Source: Pseudochrobactrum asaccharolyticum
GTDB taxonomy: Bacteria; Pseudomonadota; Alphaproteobacteria; Rhizobiales; Rhizobiaceae
DNA length: 64,000 nucleotides
Direction of reading: 5' to 3'
Assembly (NCBI RefSeq): GCF_003314995.1
Contig: NZ_QNRH01000002.1
Coordinates: forward strand, 620,001-684,000
Both the position numbers and the translations under genes were made by a program. The notes below the pieces were generated by a model. The model ran no database searches. It had not been told where the DNA came from and saw nothing but the letters and a program-made list of their open reading frames with translations. Positions 47,206-56,482 of the stretch are shown here, one piece after another (the first letter of the stretch is position 1; each line of letters opens with the position of its first letter).

Positions 47206-48462
47206 ATGTCGAGCGAGCTCAATTCTTTCAAAACCGGGCCGAATGAAGACGGCATGTTTGGTATTTACGGCGGGCGTTTCGTTGCTGAAACCCTGATGCC
47301 GCTGATCCTCGATCTGCAGGCAGCCTATGATGCGGCCAAGGAAGACCCTGAATTTAAAGCCGAGTTGCAGGCGCTCTCCACCCATTATGCCGGTCGTCCT
47401 TCCAAGCTGTATTATGCTGAAGGCCTGACCCGCTATGTGCGTGAACAGGCTGAAGCCAAAGGCGGTAATGCCAATGGCAAAAAAGGCGCGAAGATTTATT
47501 TCAAACGCGAAGACCTGAACCATACCGGCAGTCACAAGATCAATAACTGCCTTGGCCAGATTCTGCTTGCCAAGCGTATGGGCAAAACCCGCATCATAGC
47601 GGAAACCGGTGCCGGTCAGCACGGCGTGGCATCGGCCACTGTTGCTGCCCGCTTCGGTCTGCCATGCGTGGTCTATATGGGCGCAACGGACGTTGAACGC
47701 CAGAAGCCGAATGTGTTCCGCATGAAACTGCTCGGTGCCAAGGTCAATGCTGTGACCGCAGGTAACGGTACGCTGAAAGATGCAATGAATGAAGCCCTGC
47801 GTGACTGGGTCACCAATGTGGAAGACACCTATTACCTGATCGGCACAGCGGCCGGCCCGCATCCTTATCCCGAAATGGTTCGTGATTTTCAGTCAGCAAT
47901 CGGCACTGAAGCCCGCGAACAGATGCTGGAGCGTGAAGGTCGCCTGCCGGATGCGATTATTGCGGCTGTCGGCGGCGGCTCCAATGCCATCGGCCTGTTC
48001 CATCCGTTCCTCGATGATACAACGGTAAAAATCTACGGTGTTGAAGCCGGTGGCCTCGGACTGGATGGTGACAAACATTGCGCCTCCATGACCGCAGGCA
48101 ATCCGGGCGTGTTGCATGGCAACCGCACATATCTGTTGCAGAATGAAGACGGCCAGATTCTTGAAGGCCATTCGGTTTCCGCCGGTCTCGATTATCCGGG
48201 TGTCGGCCCTGAACATTCATGGCTAAAAGATACCGGCCGCGTGACTTATGTGCCGATTTTGGACGATGAAGCACTGGAAGCCTTCCAGATCACCACCCGC
48301 ACAGAAGGTATTATTCCGGCACTGGAATCCTCCCATGCGATTGCACAGGCTCTGAAACTGGCACCGGAAATGGATCAGGATCAGATCATGATCGTCAATC
48401 TCTCCGGTCGCGGTGATAAAGACGTGCACACTGTCGGCGAAATTCTCGGAATGGAAATGTAA
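47206..48462 (+). CDS. trpB: Tryptophan synthase beta subunit
   Basis: A 418-residue PLP enzyme condensing indole with serine. The PLP Lys is in [18 protein letters not shown], the phosphate-binding loop is GGGSNAIG, and the channel/regulatory residues ([13 protein letters not shown]) are present. The start at MSSELNSFK has a GGAAG site; a frame to 47134 overlaps trpF and is less likely. Directly followed by an unknown gene, then trpA. Confidence 0.98.
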   Translation: MSSELNSFKTGPNEDGMFGIYGGRFVAETLMPLILDLQAAYDAAKEDPEFKAELQALSTHYAGRPSKLYYAEGLTRYVREQAEAKGGNANGKKGAKIYFKREDLNHTGSHKINNCLGQILLAKRMGKTRIIAETGAGQHGVASATVAARFGLPCVVYMGATDVERQKPNVFRMKLLGAKVNAVTAGNGTLKDAMNEALRDWVTNVEDTYYLIGTAAGPHPYPEMVRDFQSAIGTEAREQMLEREGRLPDAIIAAVGGGSNAIGLFHPFLDDTTVKIYGVEAGGLGLDGDKHCASMTAGNPGVLHGNRTYLLQNEDGQILEGHSVSAGLDYPGVGPEHSWLKDTGRVTYVPILDDEALEAFQITTRTEGIIPALESSHAIAQALKLAPEMDQDQIMIVNLSGRGDKDVHTVGEILGMEM

Positions 48463-48465
48463 TTC

Positions 48466-48936
48466 ATGGCCGCTTTATCGCGACAGGGCAGTGATCTATA
48501 CAGCCCCCGTTCCGCATGGTTCGGGCAGGTGATCACTTGCGGCTCTGCACAGATCAAGCTTAACCTTATCAGTGCGCAGTCTGACAGTCTTACCGCCGAT
48601 AAAATTACAGCAGCGGCACAGCAGATCTCTGCTGCTGCCGGTGATTTCAGCGCATATGCGTTGCATGATGCAGGCTTTGCCATACTCCATGAGGGCGAAG
48701 AGGCTTTGTGGCTACTACTCCATCAATGGATTGATGGCGGTATTTGCACTCAGCATCTTTGGCGCTCGGATCTCACGGGTGCGGTCAGTTTCAGACCTGC
48801 GCCCGCGCATTTGATGGCCTGTGTCTGGGAACTCGCTATTATTGATTTTGAACGCAGGGCATGGATAGAGACGGTCATGGCAGGCTTGCCGCACACCGCT
48901 TATTTGTCACGCACGCTGCCACGAGGAAAATTATGA
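48466..48936 (+). CDS. Unknown protein encoded between trpB and trpA
   Basis: A 156-residue protein beginning 3 bases after the trpB stop and overlapping the trpA start by four bases (ATGA), so it is part of the trp transcript and translationally coupled to trpA. No signal peptide or membrane helix is obvious; the C-terminal half is Trp-rich ([45 protein letters not shown]). I do not recognise the family. Codon use resembles its neighbours, so it is not obviously acquired recently. Function is unknown. Confidence 0.82.
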   Translation: MAALSRQGSDLYSPRSAWFGQVITCGSAQIKLNLISAQSDSLTADKITAAAQQISAAAGDFSAYALHDAGFAILHEGEEALWLLLHQWIDGGICTQHLWRSDLTGAVSFRPAPAHLMACVWELAIIDFERRAWIETVMAGLPHTAYLSRTLPRGKL

Positions 48937-49772
48937 CAAGACGTATGGATGAGAAATTTGCAGCCCTGCGTGCTGAAGGCCGCCCTGCTTTGGTCACTTA
49001 CTTTATGGGTGGTGATCCGGATTACGCAACATCGGTTGAAATCATGAAAGCCCTGCCAAAGGCCGGTGCTGATGTGATTGAAATCGGCATGGCCTTCTCC
49101 GATCCGATGGCTGATGGTCCGGCCATTCAGGCAGCAGCCCTGCGCGCGCTGCATGCAGGCCAGACTTTGCCGAAAGCGCTGCAGATGGTGCGTGATTTCC
49201 GCGTGAGCGATGACACAACTCCGATCGTGCTGATGGGCTATTACAACCCGATCTATATTTACGGTGTTGAGCATTTCATCAAGGATGCACTGGAAGCCGG
49301 TATTGATGGTCTGATCGTTGTTGATCTGCCGCCGGAAATGGATAATGAGCTGTGCATTCCAGCGATTAAAGCCGGCATCAACTTCATTCGTCTGGCCACG
49401 CCGACCACAGATGCAAAGCGCCTGCCGAAAGTGCTCGAAAACACCTCCGGCTTTGTTTATTACGTTTCGATGAACGGCATTACCGGTTCAGCTTTGGCTG
49501 ATACAACACAGGTCAGTGAAGCGGTTGCCCGTATCAAGAGCCACACAGACCTGCCGGTTTGTGTGGGCTTTGGTGTCCGCACTGCAGAACAGGCACAGGC
49601 TATCGGTGCTTCAGCTGACGGTGTGGTTGTCGGCTCCGCGATTGTGGCAGCGATTGCCGGTACACTGGATGCCAATGACAAGGTTCAGGGTGATCCTGTT
49701 GCCGCTGCATCGGCTGTTGTCAGTGAACTTGCATCAGGTGTTCGCAAGGCCCGCCTTGCTCCTGCCCAATAA
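48933..49772 (+). CDS. trpA: Tryptophan synthase alpha subunit
   Basis: A 279-residue TIM barrel that cleaves indole-3-glycerol phosphate. The catalytic Glu is in [17 protein letters not shown], the Asp in [13 protein letters not shown], loop 6 is [14 protein letters not shown] and the phosphate loop is [12 protein letters not shown]. The start MTRRMDEKF overlaps the preceding stop by ATGA; GAGG lies about 6 bases upstream. A small hairpin terminator follows. Confidence 0.97.
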   Translation: MTRRMDEKFAALRAEGRPALVTYFMGGDPDYATSVEIMKALPKAGADVIEIGMAFSDPMADGPAIQAAALRALHAGQTLPKALQMVRDFRVSDDTTPIVLMGYYNPIYIYGVEHFIKDALEAGIDGLIVVDLPPEMDNELCIPAIKAGINFIRLATPTTDAKRLPKVLENTSGFVYYVSMNGITGSALADTTQVSEAVARIKSHTDLPVCVGFGVRTAEQAQAIGASADGVVVGSAIVAAIAGTLDANDKVQGDPVAAASAVVSELASGVRKARLAPAQ

Positions 49773-49800
49773 GCAGCGTAAAATAAACAATTAACAGAGT

Positions 49801-49830
49801 GCCGCAAATTTGCGGCTTTCTTTGTGTTTT
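49801..49830 (+). terminator. Probable terminator of the trp genes
   Basis: GCCGCA-AATT-TGCGGC (49801-49816) forms a short stem followed by TTTCTTTGTGTTTT. It lies 28 bases past trpA. Confidence 0.65.
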
Positions 49831-49889
49831 ATGCATTTTATGTTTAAAGACACAAAAGTTTCAAGTTTTGAGAACAACGGAAAGCCCAT

Positions 49890-50795
49890 ATGAACTGGAT
49901 TACGAATTATGTCCGCCCGAAGCTCAACTCCATGCTGGGGCGTCGGGAAATGCCGGAGAATCTCTGGATCAAGGACCCGTCAACCGGTGAGATGGTGTTT
50001 CATAAAGATCTGGAAAGCAATCAGTGGGTAATCCCTGCTTCCGGTCATCATATGCGTATTCCGGCCAAAGACCGTCTGCGTTTCTTCTTTGATGAAGGCA
50101 AATATGAGACTCTGGAAAGCCCGAAAGTTGCGACCGATCCGCTGAAATTCCGCGACGAAAAGAAATATATTGATCGTCTGAAAGACTATCGCAGCCGCAC
50201 ACAGCAGGATGATTGCATCATCAATGCGACCGGTACGATTGAAGGTCTGCCGATTGTTGCAACCGTGCAGGACTTCGCTTTCATGGGTGGCTCGCTCGGT
50301 ATGGCTGCCGGTGAGGCAATCATTAAAGCAGCTGAAACTGCCCTTGCAAAGAAACGCCCTCTGGTTCTGTTTTCCGCTTCCGGCGGTGCCCGTATGCAGG
50401 AAGGTATTCTGTCGCTGATGCAGATGCCACGCACCACTGTTGCCGTGGAAATGCTGAAAGAAGCTGGCCTGCCTTATATCGTGGTGCTGACTAACCCGAC
50501 CTTTGGTGGTGTAACCGCTTCTTATGCGATGCTCGGCGATATCCAAATTGCAGAACCAGGCACAATGATCGGTTTTGCCGGTGCGCGCGTGATTGAACAG
50601 ACGATCCGTGAAAAGCTGCCGGAAGGTTTCCAGAGCGCGGAATACCTGCTGGATCACGGTATGATTGATATGGTGGTTTCCCGTCTGGAGATGAAAGAAA
50701 CCGTTGCCCGTATCCTGAAAATCATGATGAAGCAGCCTGCGAGTGAAGCGAAAGCTGAGCTTGCTGAAACAGCAGCCCGCGCCGCTTCTGTCTGA
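49890..50795 (+). CDS. accD: Acetyl-CoA carboxylase carboxyltransferase beta subunit
   Basis: A 301-residue subunit that, with AccA, transfers the carboxyl group from biotin to acetyl-CoA for fatty acid synthesis. The crotonase-like core is clear: [35 protein letters not shown], and [17 protein letters not shown]. The N-terminal region corresponding to the E. coli four-Cys zinc ribbon (about residues 26-50) has no Cys here ([12 protein letters not shown]); the protein has a single Cys. It is followed by a strong terminator, then folC. Confidence 0.95.
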   Translation: MNWITNYVRPKLNSMLGRREMPENLWIKDPSTGEMVFHKDLESNQWVIPASGHHMRIPAKDRLRFFFDEGKYETLESPKVATDPLKFRDEKKYIDRLKDYRSRTQQDDCIINATGTIEGLPIVATVQDFAFMGGSLGMAAGEAIIKAAETALAKKRPLVLFSASGGARMQEGILSLMQMPRTTVAVEMLKEAGLPYIVVLTNPTFGGVTASYAMLGDIQIAEPGTMIGFAGARVIEQTIREKLPEGFQSAEYLLDHGMIDMVVSRLEMKETVARILKIMMKQPASEAKAELAETAARAASV

Positions 50796-50844
50796 TAAGA
50801 TTTTATTCTGAGCGGCAGAGTTTTTTGCCGCCAAGACAACTTTT

Positions 50845-50876
50845 CGCGCCGCTCAACCAGCGGCGCGTTTTCTTTT
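50845..50876 (+). terminator. Terminator of accD
   Basis: CGCGCCGCT and AGCGGCGCG form a 9-bp stem with a 5-base loop followed by TTTTCTTTTC. A weaker hairpin GCGGCA/TGCCGC lies just upstream at 50812-50831. Confidence 0.9.
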
Positions 50877-50935
50877 CTAAGTACCTGTTGCAAAACAGAC
50901 TGCAAACTGGTCAGTTCATCTGCGATTATCAGGGC

Positions 50936-51046
50936 GTACGCGTAAAAGTGTGAAGCGCCTTCGCGGGGAAATCAGTCCACCGGACTGATTTCTAATCCCG
51001 CTTCGATCAGATAAGATACGCGTAAAAGCAAATAGATAGAGCATTT
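50936..51046. repeat. Dispersed intergenic repeat with inserted palindrome
   Basis: It shares AAAAGTGTGAAGCG, GATAAGATACGCGTAAAA and TAGAGCATTTT with the repeat at 59632-59732, in the same order. Between the first two blocks lies an extra palindrome: GAAATCAGTCC (50968-50978), a 3-base loop, GGACTGATTTC (50982-50992), with partly complementary GC-rich flanks. It ends 12 bases before the folC start. Confidence 0.75.
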
Positions 51047-51057
51047 TCGGATCTGCC

Positions 51058-52395
51058 ATGACACAAAATCTCACCGCCGCACATCGTATTGAACGCCTTT
51101 TGGAAAAACACCCGAAGGGTTTTGATCTGTCGCTTGAACGCATCAGCCGTCTGCTGGAAGCGCTGGGCAATCCGCAGGACAAGCTGCCGCCGATTATCCA
51201 TATTGCCGGAACCAACGGCAAAGGCTCGGCCACCGCTTTCGCCCGCGCATTGCTGGAGGCGGAAGGGCTGGCCGTGCATGTGCACACCTCACCGCATCTG
51301 GTGAACTGGCATGAACGCTATCGTCTCGGACGTAAAGGTGAAACTGGTCAGCTGGTGGATGATGCAACGCTCTCGGATGCCGTTGCACGGGTAACGGAAG
51401 CGAATGGTGAACATATGATCACCGTTTTCGAAATTCTGACTGCCGTGACCTTTGTTCTCTTTGCCGAGCATCCGGCGGATGCGGTTATTCTGGAAGTTGG
51501 TCTTGGCGGGCGTTTTGATGCAACCAATGTCATCACCAAACCTGCTGTCTCACTGATCATGCCGGTTTCGCTCGATCATCAGTCCTATCTCGGTGATAAA
51601 GTAGAGATCATTGCGGCTGAAAAAGCCGGTATTATCAAACGCGGCTGTCCGGTGGTGATTGGTTATCAGAGTAGCGATGATGCCCGTCAGGTGATGATTG
51701 ATATTGCAGACCGGCTGCGCTGCGCTGTCAGCGTCTTCGGGCAGGATTTTCTTGCCTATCAGGAACATGGCCGTATGGTCTATCAGGATGAGAGCGGCTT
51801 GATTGATCTGCCGCTGCCGCGCCTGCCGGGTCGTCACCAGATTGCCAATGCCGCTGCCGCCATCAAAGCCGTGCGCGAAGCCGGTTTTGCGTTAAGCGAT
51901 CAGGCTGTTGAGAAAGCCATGACATCTGTGACTTGGCCTGCCCGTATGCAGCGCCTGACACAGGGCGATCTGATCCGTTTTGCCCCTGAAAAGGCAGAAA
52001 TCTGGCTCGACGGCGGGCATAATCCGGGTGCTGGCGTGGTCATTGCCGAAGCTCTGGCTGAACTTGAAGAACGCGATCCGCGTCCGCTCTATCTGATTAC
52101 CGGTATGATCAACACCAAAGATCCGGTTGGTTATTTTGAAGCTTTCACCGGCATGGCCAGACAGGTCTATACGGTAGCAATCAGCTCAAGCGATTCCGGT
52201 ATTGATCATGAAACGCTTGCCGATGCAGCGCGCAGAGCCGGTTTGGAAGCTCTGCCGGTCGCCAGTGTGGCTGACGGGCTGAAAGCCATCAAAGAACAGG
52301 TCAAAGATGAGGTGATTGCCCCGCGCATTCTGATCGGCGGCTCGCTTTATCTGGCAGGTGATGTGCTGGCAGCGAACAACACGCCACCGCAATAA
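51058..52395 (+). CDS. folC: Folylpolyglutamate/dihydrofolate synthase
   Basis: A 445-residue ligase adding glutamate to dihydropteroate or folates. Mur-ligase features: P-loop IIHIAGTNGKGSATAFARA, the Lys-containing YRLGRKGE loop region, EVGLGGRFDATNV, and IWLDGGHNPGAGV in the C-terminal domain. The ATG follows a GGATCT site immediately after a repeat element. The accD-folC order is common in this group. Confidence 0.96.
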   Translation: MTQNLTAAHRIERLLEKHPKGFDLSLERISRLLEALGNPQDKLPPIIHIAGTNGKGSATAFARALLEAEGLAVHVHTSPHLVNWHERYRLGRKGETGQLVDDATLSDAVARVTEANGEHMITVFEILTAVTFVLFAEHPADAVILEVGLGGRFDATNVITKPAVSLIMPVSLDHQSYLGDKVEIIAAEKAGIIKRGCPVVIGYQSSDDARQVMIDIADRLRCAVSVFGQDFLAYQEHGRMVYQDESGLIDLPLPRLPGRHQIANAAAAIKAVREAGFALSDQAVEKAMTSVTWPARMQRLTQGDLIRFAPEKAEIWLDGGHNPGAGVVIAEALAELEERDPRPLYLITGMINTKDPVGYFEAFTGMARQVYTVAISSSDSGIDHETLADAARRAGLEALPVASVADGLKAIKEQVKDEVIAPRILIGGSLYLAGDVLAANNTPPQ

Positions 52396-52410
52396 GCGAT
52401 GATCTGTACA

Positions 52411-52453
52411 AACAAAAAGCCCCGCATAACTGCTTATGCGGGGCTTTTTTATA
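52411..52453. terminator. Bidirectional terminator between folC and trxA
   Basis: AAAAAGCCCCGCATA and TATGCGGGGCTTTTT form a perfect 15-bp stem with a 6-base loop, serving both convergent genes. Confidence 0.95.
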
Positions 52454-52465
52454 GTTTTCATCTGA

Positions 52466-52786
52466 TTAAGCCGAAGCTTTGATCCAGTCAGCCAGACGGC
52501 TCTTTGGTGCTGCACCAACCATATTGGCAGCGATTTCACCATTTTTGAACATCAGCAATGTCGGGATGGAACGTACGCCATATTGCGCTGCCAGTTCCGG
52601 ATTTTCATCGATATTCACTTTGGCGATCTTTACCTGACCGGCCATTTCCGATGAAATTTCTTCCAGAGCCGGTGCAATCATTTTGCAAGGTCCGCACCAT
52701 TCGGCCCAGAAATCCACCACAACCGGTTCAGAAGCTTTCAGCACATCGGATTCGAAATTGCTATTGTCAATTTTAACGGTCGCCAT
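52466..52786 (-). CDS. trxA: Thioredoxin
   Basis: A 106-residue cytosolic thiol-disulfide reductase. The active site is [16 protein letters not shown], with the cis-Pro in [11 protein letters not shown]. The start MATVKIDN has GAGG 6-7 bases upstream; codons up to 52816 are an unlikely extension. It is on the minus strand, downstream of the addAB group with a 168-base spacer. Confidence 0.97.
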   Translation of the reverse strand: MATVKIDNSNFESDVLKASEPVVVDFWAEWCGPCKMIAPALEEISSEMAGQVKIAKVNIDENPELAAQYGVRSIPTLLMFKNGEIAANMVGAAPKSRLADWIKASA

Positions 52787-52954
52787 TGGCTTTCCTCTTT
52801 CACTGATACAGGACATATCCTGAGTTCAAATTCATTATTAGCTGATATGTGGTGTCATTGTGATGAAAGGTCAATAATAAAGCAGTTTCCATGTCAATAC
52901 AGGAGCCGGTTTGTTACCGGAAGCTAGTAACTACAGTTCATGCCTCCCATCCCG

Positions 52955-55900
52955 TCATACAGCTTTACCCAGCGCAATCAGTGCCTGTTCTATCACATCC
53001 TCATCCAGCACAATCAGATGCGGCCCCTCGGTAAACAGCAACGCAGCCTCAACACGTTTATGCGGATAAAGCGGCTCAACCAGCGCGCGATACAATGCAA
53101 GCTGAGTGATATAGGCCTGCGGCACTTCCTGTTGTGTGCGTGCAGGCGGGCGATTGCTCTTATAATCCACAATCAGCACACGGTCGTCTTCAATACAAAT
53201 CCGGTCAATCTGGCCGGAAACAACCTGTTCCTTGCCGCGCAGTTGCAGTTTACCCATCAGCGAGATTTCTGCTTTGGAGGCCGGTGAAAATACCGCAGCG
53301 AATTGCGAATCCTCCAGAATAGTGCTGACCGCTGCCAGTACTTTTTCACGTTGTGATTCGTGCCAATCACCGGCAGCAATATTCAGATAACGCCGTGCCG
53401 CCTGTTCGCGTTGTTCAGCAGGCAAATCCGGCAAACGTTGCAGCAATGTGTGAATTACCGTTCCGCGCTGCAAGCCGAAGCTGCGGCCACTGCCCTCACT
53501 TTGTGCGCCCTGCTCCAGAACCGGCGATCCGCTGCGCACAACCTGCTCCGCATCGGCCTCAATCAAAGCGGAGGCGCCGGATGGTGTCAGCGGGCGTGGC
53601 AGCCCCTGCTCCGGCTCCAACGGCCTGCGATAATGCTCAGGCAATGGCGGATAGGCGGTCTCAGTCGCATCCGCTTTGTCCTGTATCTCCAGTTCCGCCA
53701 GTTCTGTCTTGCGATAGCGGCGTGCGCTCACACCCTCAACCGGATGATCATAGGCTACAGCCTCATCACCCAGCCCGTCAGAGGCCAGTTTCAACCATGT
53801 ATTTTCGCTCTCGCGCTCGCCGCGATAGCCGCACAGGATCAGCCGGTCTTCGGCGCGGGTCATGCCGACATAAAGCAGACGGCGATATTCTTCCTCAGAG
53901 CGGGTTTTGAGCTCTTCCAGCAGCTCCGCAGTAAAACCGGTGCCGTAATCGCTCTTCGGCAGCCAGAGAAAGCCCTTGCCCTCATAACCGTCCGGCTCTG
54001 CCATATCAAAACTCAGGAGCTTTGGCGCACGTCCTGCTGACCATGCGGCATTGCCGGGATCAACCATAAAGACCACAGCCGCTTCCAGCCCCTTGGAGGC
54101 ATGAACCGTCATGATACGCACTTCATCGCGGTTCTGATCCAGCTCGCGCTTGATCTCCGGTGAGGCTGCTTCCAGCGTTTCCAAAAAGGCCTGTAGCCCG
54201 GGAAGACCGCTGCGCTCGGTTGCCAATGCGTAGTTCTGAAACTCGTCGATCACGTCACCGGCTTCCGGCCCGAGCCGCGCCAGCAATTTACGCCGTCCGC
54301 CATCCTGTCCGAGAATACGGGCATAGAACTCAAAGACCGGCATTGTATCGGCCATATTGCGCCAGCGACGCATTTTTGTGTGCAGCACCTGCCATGCGCC
54401 CGCATCCGGCGCATCGCTTTCACTCAGCTTCTCCATCGCTGTATAAAGTGTCTGCTTGGTGCCGCGCGGCTGCGCAAGACGATAAAGCTGCTCCTCAGTC
54501 AAACCAAAGAGCGGGCTTTTCAGCACGCTTGCCAGTGACAGATCATCCGCCGGTTGCAGTACAAAGCGCCCGACAGCCATCAGGTCTTTAATCCCGATAT
54601 GGCTGGTGAGGCGCAGACGATCAGCACCGGCCACCGGCACACCACGATTTTTCAAGGCACGAGACAGCGCAGGCATAAAGAGATCACGCTTGCGTACCAG
54701 CACCATAATATCGCGTGGCTCCATGCGCCGCCCTTTGCCATGGATCGGTTCGCCTGTGTCCAGCCAATGGCGAATGGTGGTGGCAATCTGCTCAGCCAGC
54801 TTGACGGCCGGTGCAGGTAGCTGGTCAATCGGCGTGCGCCAGTCCTCAACCTCTTCAACCTTTTCCGGCGTCAGAATATCCCAGACCTCAACCTCACCGG
54901 CATCATTGGAACGGATCGCCGCATGGACGGTCGGCTGTCGCTCAATACCAAGTCCGCGAAAAGCCTCTTCGCGCGAAAACACCGTATCCACCGCCGACAA
55001 CACATCCGGTGTGGAGCGGAACGAGAAATTGAGGCTGACTTTTTCAAAGCTCAATTCCGCACGGGCTGCCATGCGTGAAACCGCTTTGCCGGTCGCAGCA
55101 AAATCCTCAGGACGTGCGCCCTGAAAGGAATAGATCGACTGTTTCTCATCACCCACAGCGAAAAGGGTACGACGCACGTCACGCTGCCCCGAGCCGGAGA
55201 AGAACTCGGCGGAGAGCATATTAATCACCTGCCACTGTTCAGGGCTGGTATCCTGCGCCTCATCGACCAGAATATGGTCGATACCGCGATCAAGCTTATA
55301 CTGCACCCACATGCCCGCGCCGTTGCGCGACAAAAGCGAGACGGTGCGGTTGATCAGATCATCAAAGTCCAGCAAGCCGCGATTGCGCTTCATCTTCTCA
55401 TAACGCGACAGCAGATCATCAATCAGTGTGAAAGCCGCAAGATTGAGCCGGATCAGCTTCAGCAGTTTAAGCCGGTCGAGCCCCTCATGAATATCGGCAG
55501 CAACGCGGTTAAAGTCGTCTTCGAAATCCGGCAGTTCCGCTTTAACTGCTGCGGTCGCCACCCATGAGCCGTTTTTCGGCTCGCCTGTGGATTTGAGAAA
55601 TGCCTTGCGCAGAATATCCTGCATTTGTGCCGGTGTGGTCTGCGGTTTGATCATCCGTAATTGCAGCACCACATCCTGCGCACGGGCAGCAGGTTTGCGC
55701 AGGTTCATCACCGCATCCAGCACATCTTCTGAAAATTCAGCCACCGGCCAGAGATCGGAGAGAATATCAGCTTCAGTGTCTTGCCGTTCGAAGCCGAAAT
55801 GATGGTAGAAAACATCCTGACGGGTTTCGGCAACGCCGGTCTGCCGGATAAATCCATGCAAGGCATGGCGCTTGGACACCGCTTCATCCAGCAGGTTTTC

Positions 55901-56482
55901 CAGCCCCATTTCACCGGCGGTTTCCAGCACCGTGGCAAAAGCTTCAGCCAGACCCGCATGGGCAGAGGTGGAGGCCACTTCCAGCAATTGCCGCCGTGCT
56001 TCCCCTACCAGCGCCGTCTGCATCATATCGTCGAGCATTTCAAAATGACCGGCAATATTCGCTTCGAGCGGAAACTGGTGCAGAATGGATTCACAAAAAG
56101 CATGAATGGTCTGGATTTTCAAACCACCCGGCGTTTCCAAAGCGCGGGCAAACAAACGTCGTGCAATTTCAAGACGGATTGCATCGGGCTCACGCTTTTC
56201 CAGATCTTTGAGCTTTTGGCTCAAGCCTTCATCATCCAGCACTGCCCACTCCGACAAGCGCTGAAAGACACGGTTCTGCATCACTGCCGCTGCAGCTTTA
56301 GTATAGGTCAGACAAAGTATTTTAGACGGGTCTGTGCCCTCCAGCAGCAGCCGGATCACCCGTTCTGTCAGCACATGAGTTTTACCGGAACCGGCATTGG
56401 CCGATACCCAGACAGAATCATAAGGGTTTGCAGCCTTAGCCTGTGCATCAATGGTTTCCTGCGGAATGATTTTAAGTTTCAT
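52955..56482 (-). CDS. addA: Double-strand break repair helicase-nuclease AddA
   Basis: A 1175-residue UvrD-like helicase with a C-terminal nuclease, the motor of AddAB (RecBCD counterpart). Walker A is SANAGSGKTHVLTERV, motif II is ILVDEAQDTSPEQWQ, motif III/IV regions follow (FAVGDEKQSIYSFQGA, LNFSFRST), and motif V/VI are MTVHASKGLEA and VGMTRAEDRLIL. The nuclease domain (about 1000-1175) has QRGTVIHTLLQ and the active-site VLIVDYKSNRP. Its ATG shares one base with the addB stop codon (TAATG), so they are coupled. Start at 56482 has GGAG 7 bases upstream. Confidence 0.97.
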   Translation of the reverse strand: MKLKIIPQETIDAQAKAANPYDSVWVSANAGSGKTHVLTERVIRLLLEGTDPSKILCLTYTKAAAAVMQNRVFQRLSEWAVLDDEGLSQKLKDLEKREPDAIRLEIARRLFARALETPGGLKIQTIHAFCESILHQFPLEANIAGHFEMLDDMMQTALVGEARRQLLEVASTSAHAGLAEAFATVLETAGEMGLENLLDEAVSKRHALHGFIRQTGVAETRQDVFYHHFGFERQDTEADILSDLWPVAEFSEDVLDAVMNLRKPAARAQDVVLQLRMIKPQTTPAQMQDILRKAFLKSTGEPKNGSWVATAAVKAELPDFEDDFNRVAADIHEGLDRLKLLKLIRLNLAAFTLIDDLLSRYEKMKRNRGLLDFDDLINRTVSLLSRNGAGMWVQYKLDRGIDHILVDEAQDTSPEQWQVINMLSAEFFSGSGQRDVRRTLFAVGDEKQSIYSFQGARPEDFAATGKAVSRMAARAELSFEKVSLNFSFRSTPDVLSAVDTVFSREEAFRGLGIERQPTVHAAIRSNDAGEVEVWDILTPEKVEEVEDWRTPIDQLPAPAVKLAEQIATTIRHWLDTGEPIHGKGRRMEPRDIMVLVRKRDLFMPALSRALKNRGVPVAGADRLRLTSHIGIKDLMAVGRFVLQPADDLSLASVLKSPLFGLTEEQLYRLAQPRGTKQTLYTAMEKLSESDAPDAGAWQVLHTKMRRWRNMADTMPVFEFYARILGQDGGRRKLLARLGPEAGDVIDEFQNYALATERSGLPGLQAFLETLEAASPEIKRELDQNRDEVRIMTVHASKGLEAAVVFMVDPGNAAWSAGRAPKLLSFDMAEPDGYEGKGFLWLPKSDYGTGFTAELLEELKTRSEEEYRRLLYVGMTRAEDRLILCGYRGERESENTWLKLASDGLGDEAVAYDHPVEGVSARRYRKTELAELEIQDKADATETAYPPLPEHYRRPLEPEQGLPRPLTPSGASALIEADAEQVVRSGSPVLEQGAQSEGSGRSFGLQRGTVIHTLLQRLPDLPAEQREQAARRYLNIAAGDWHESQREKVLAAVSTILEDSQFAAVFSPASKAEISLMGKLQLRGKEQVVSGQIDRICIEDDRVLIVDYKSNRPPARTQQEVPQAYITQLALYRALVEPLYPHKRVEAALLFTEGPHLIVLDEDVIEQALIALGKAV

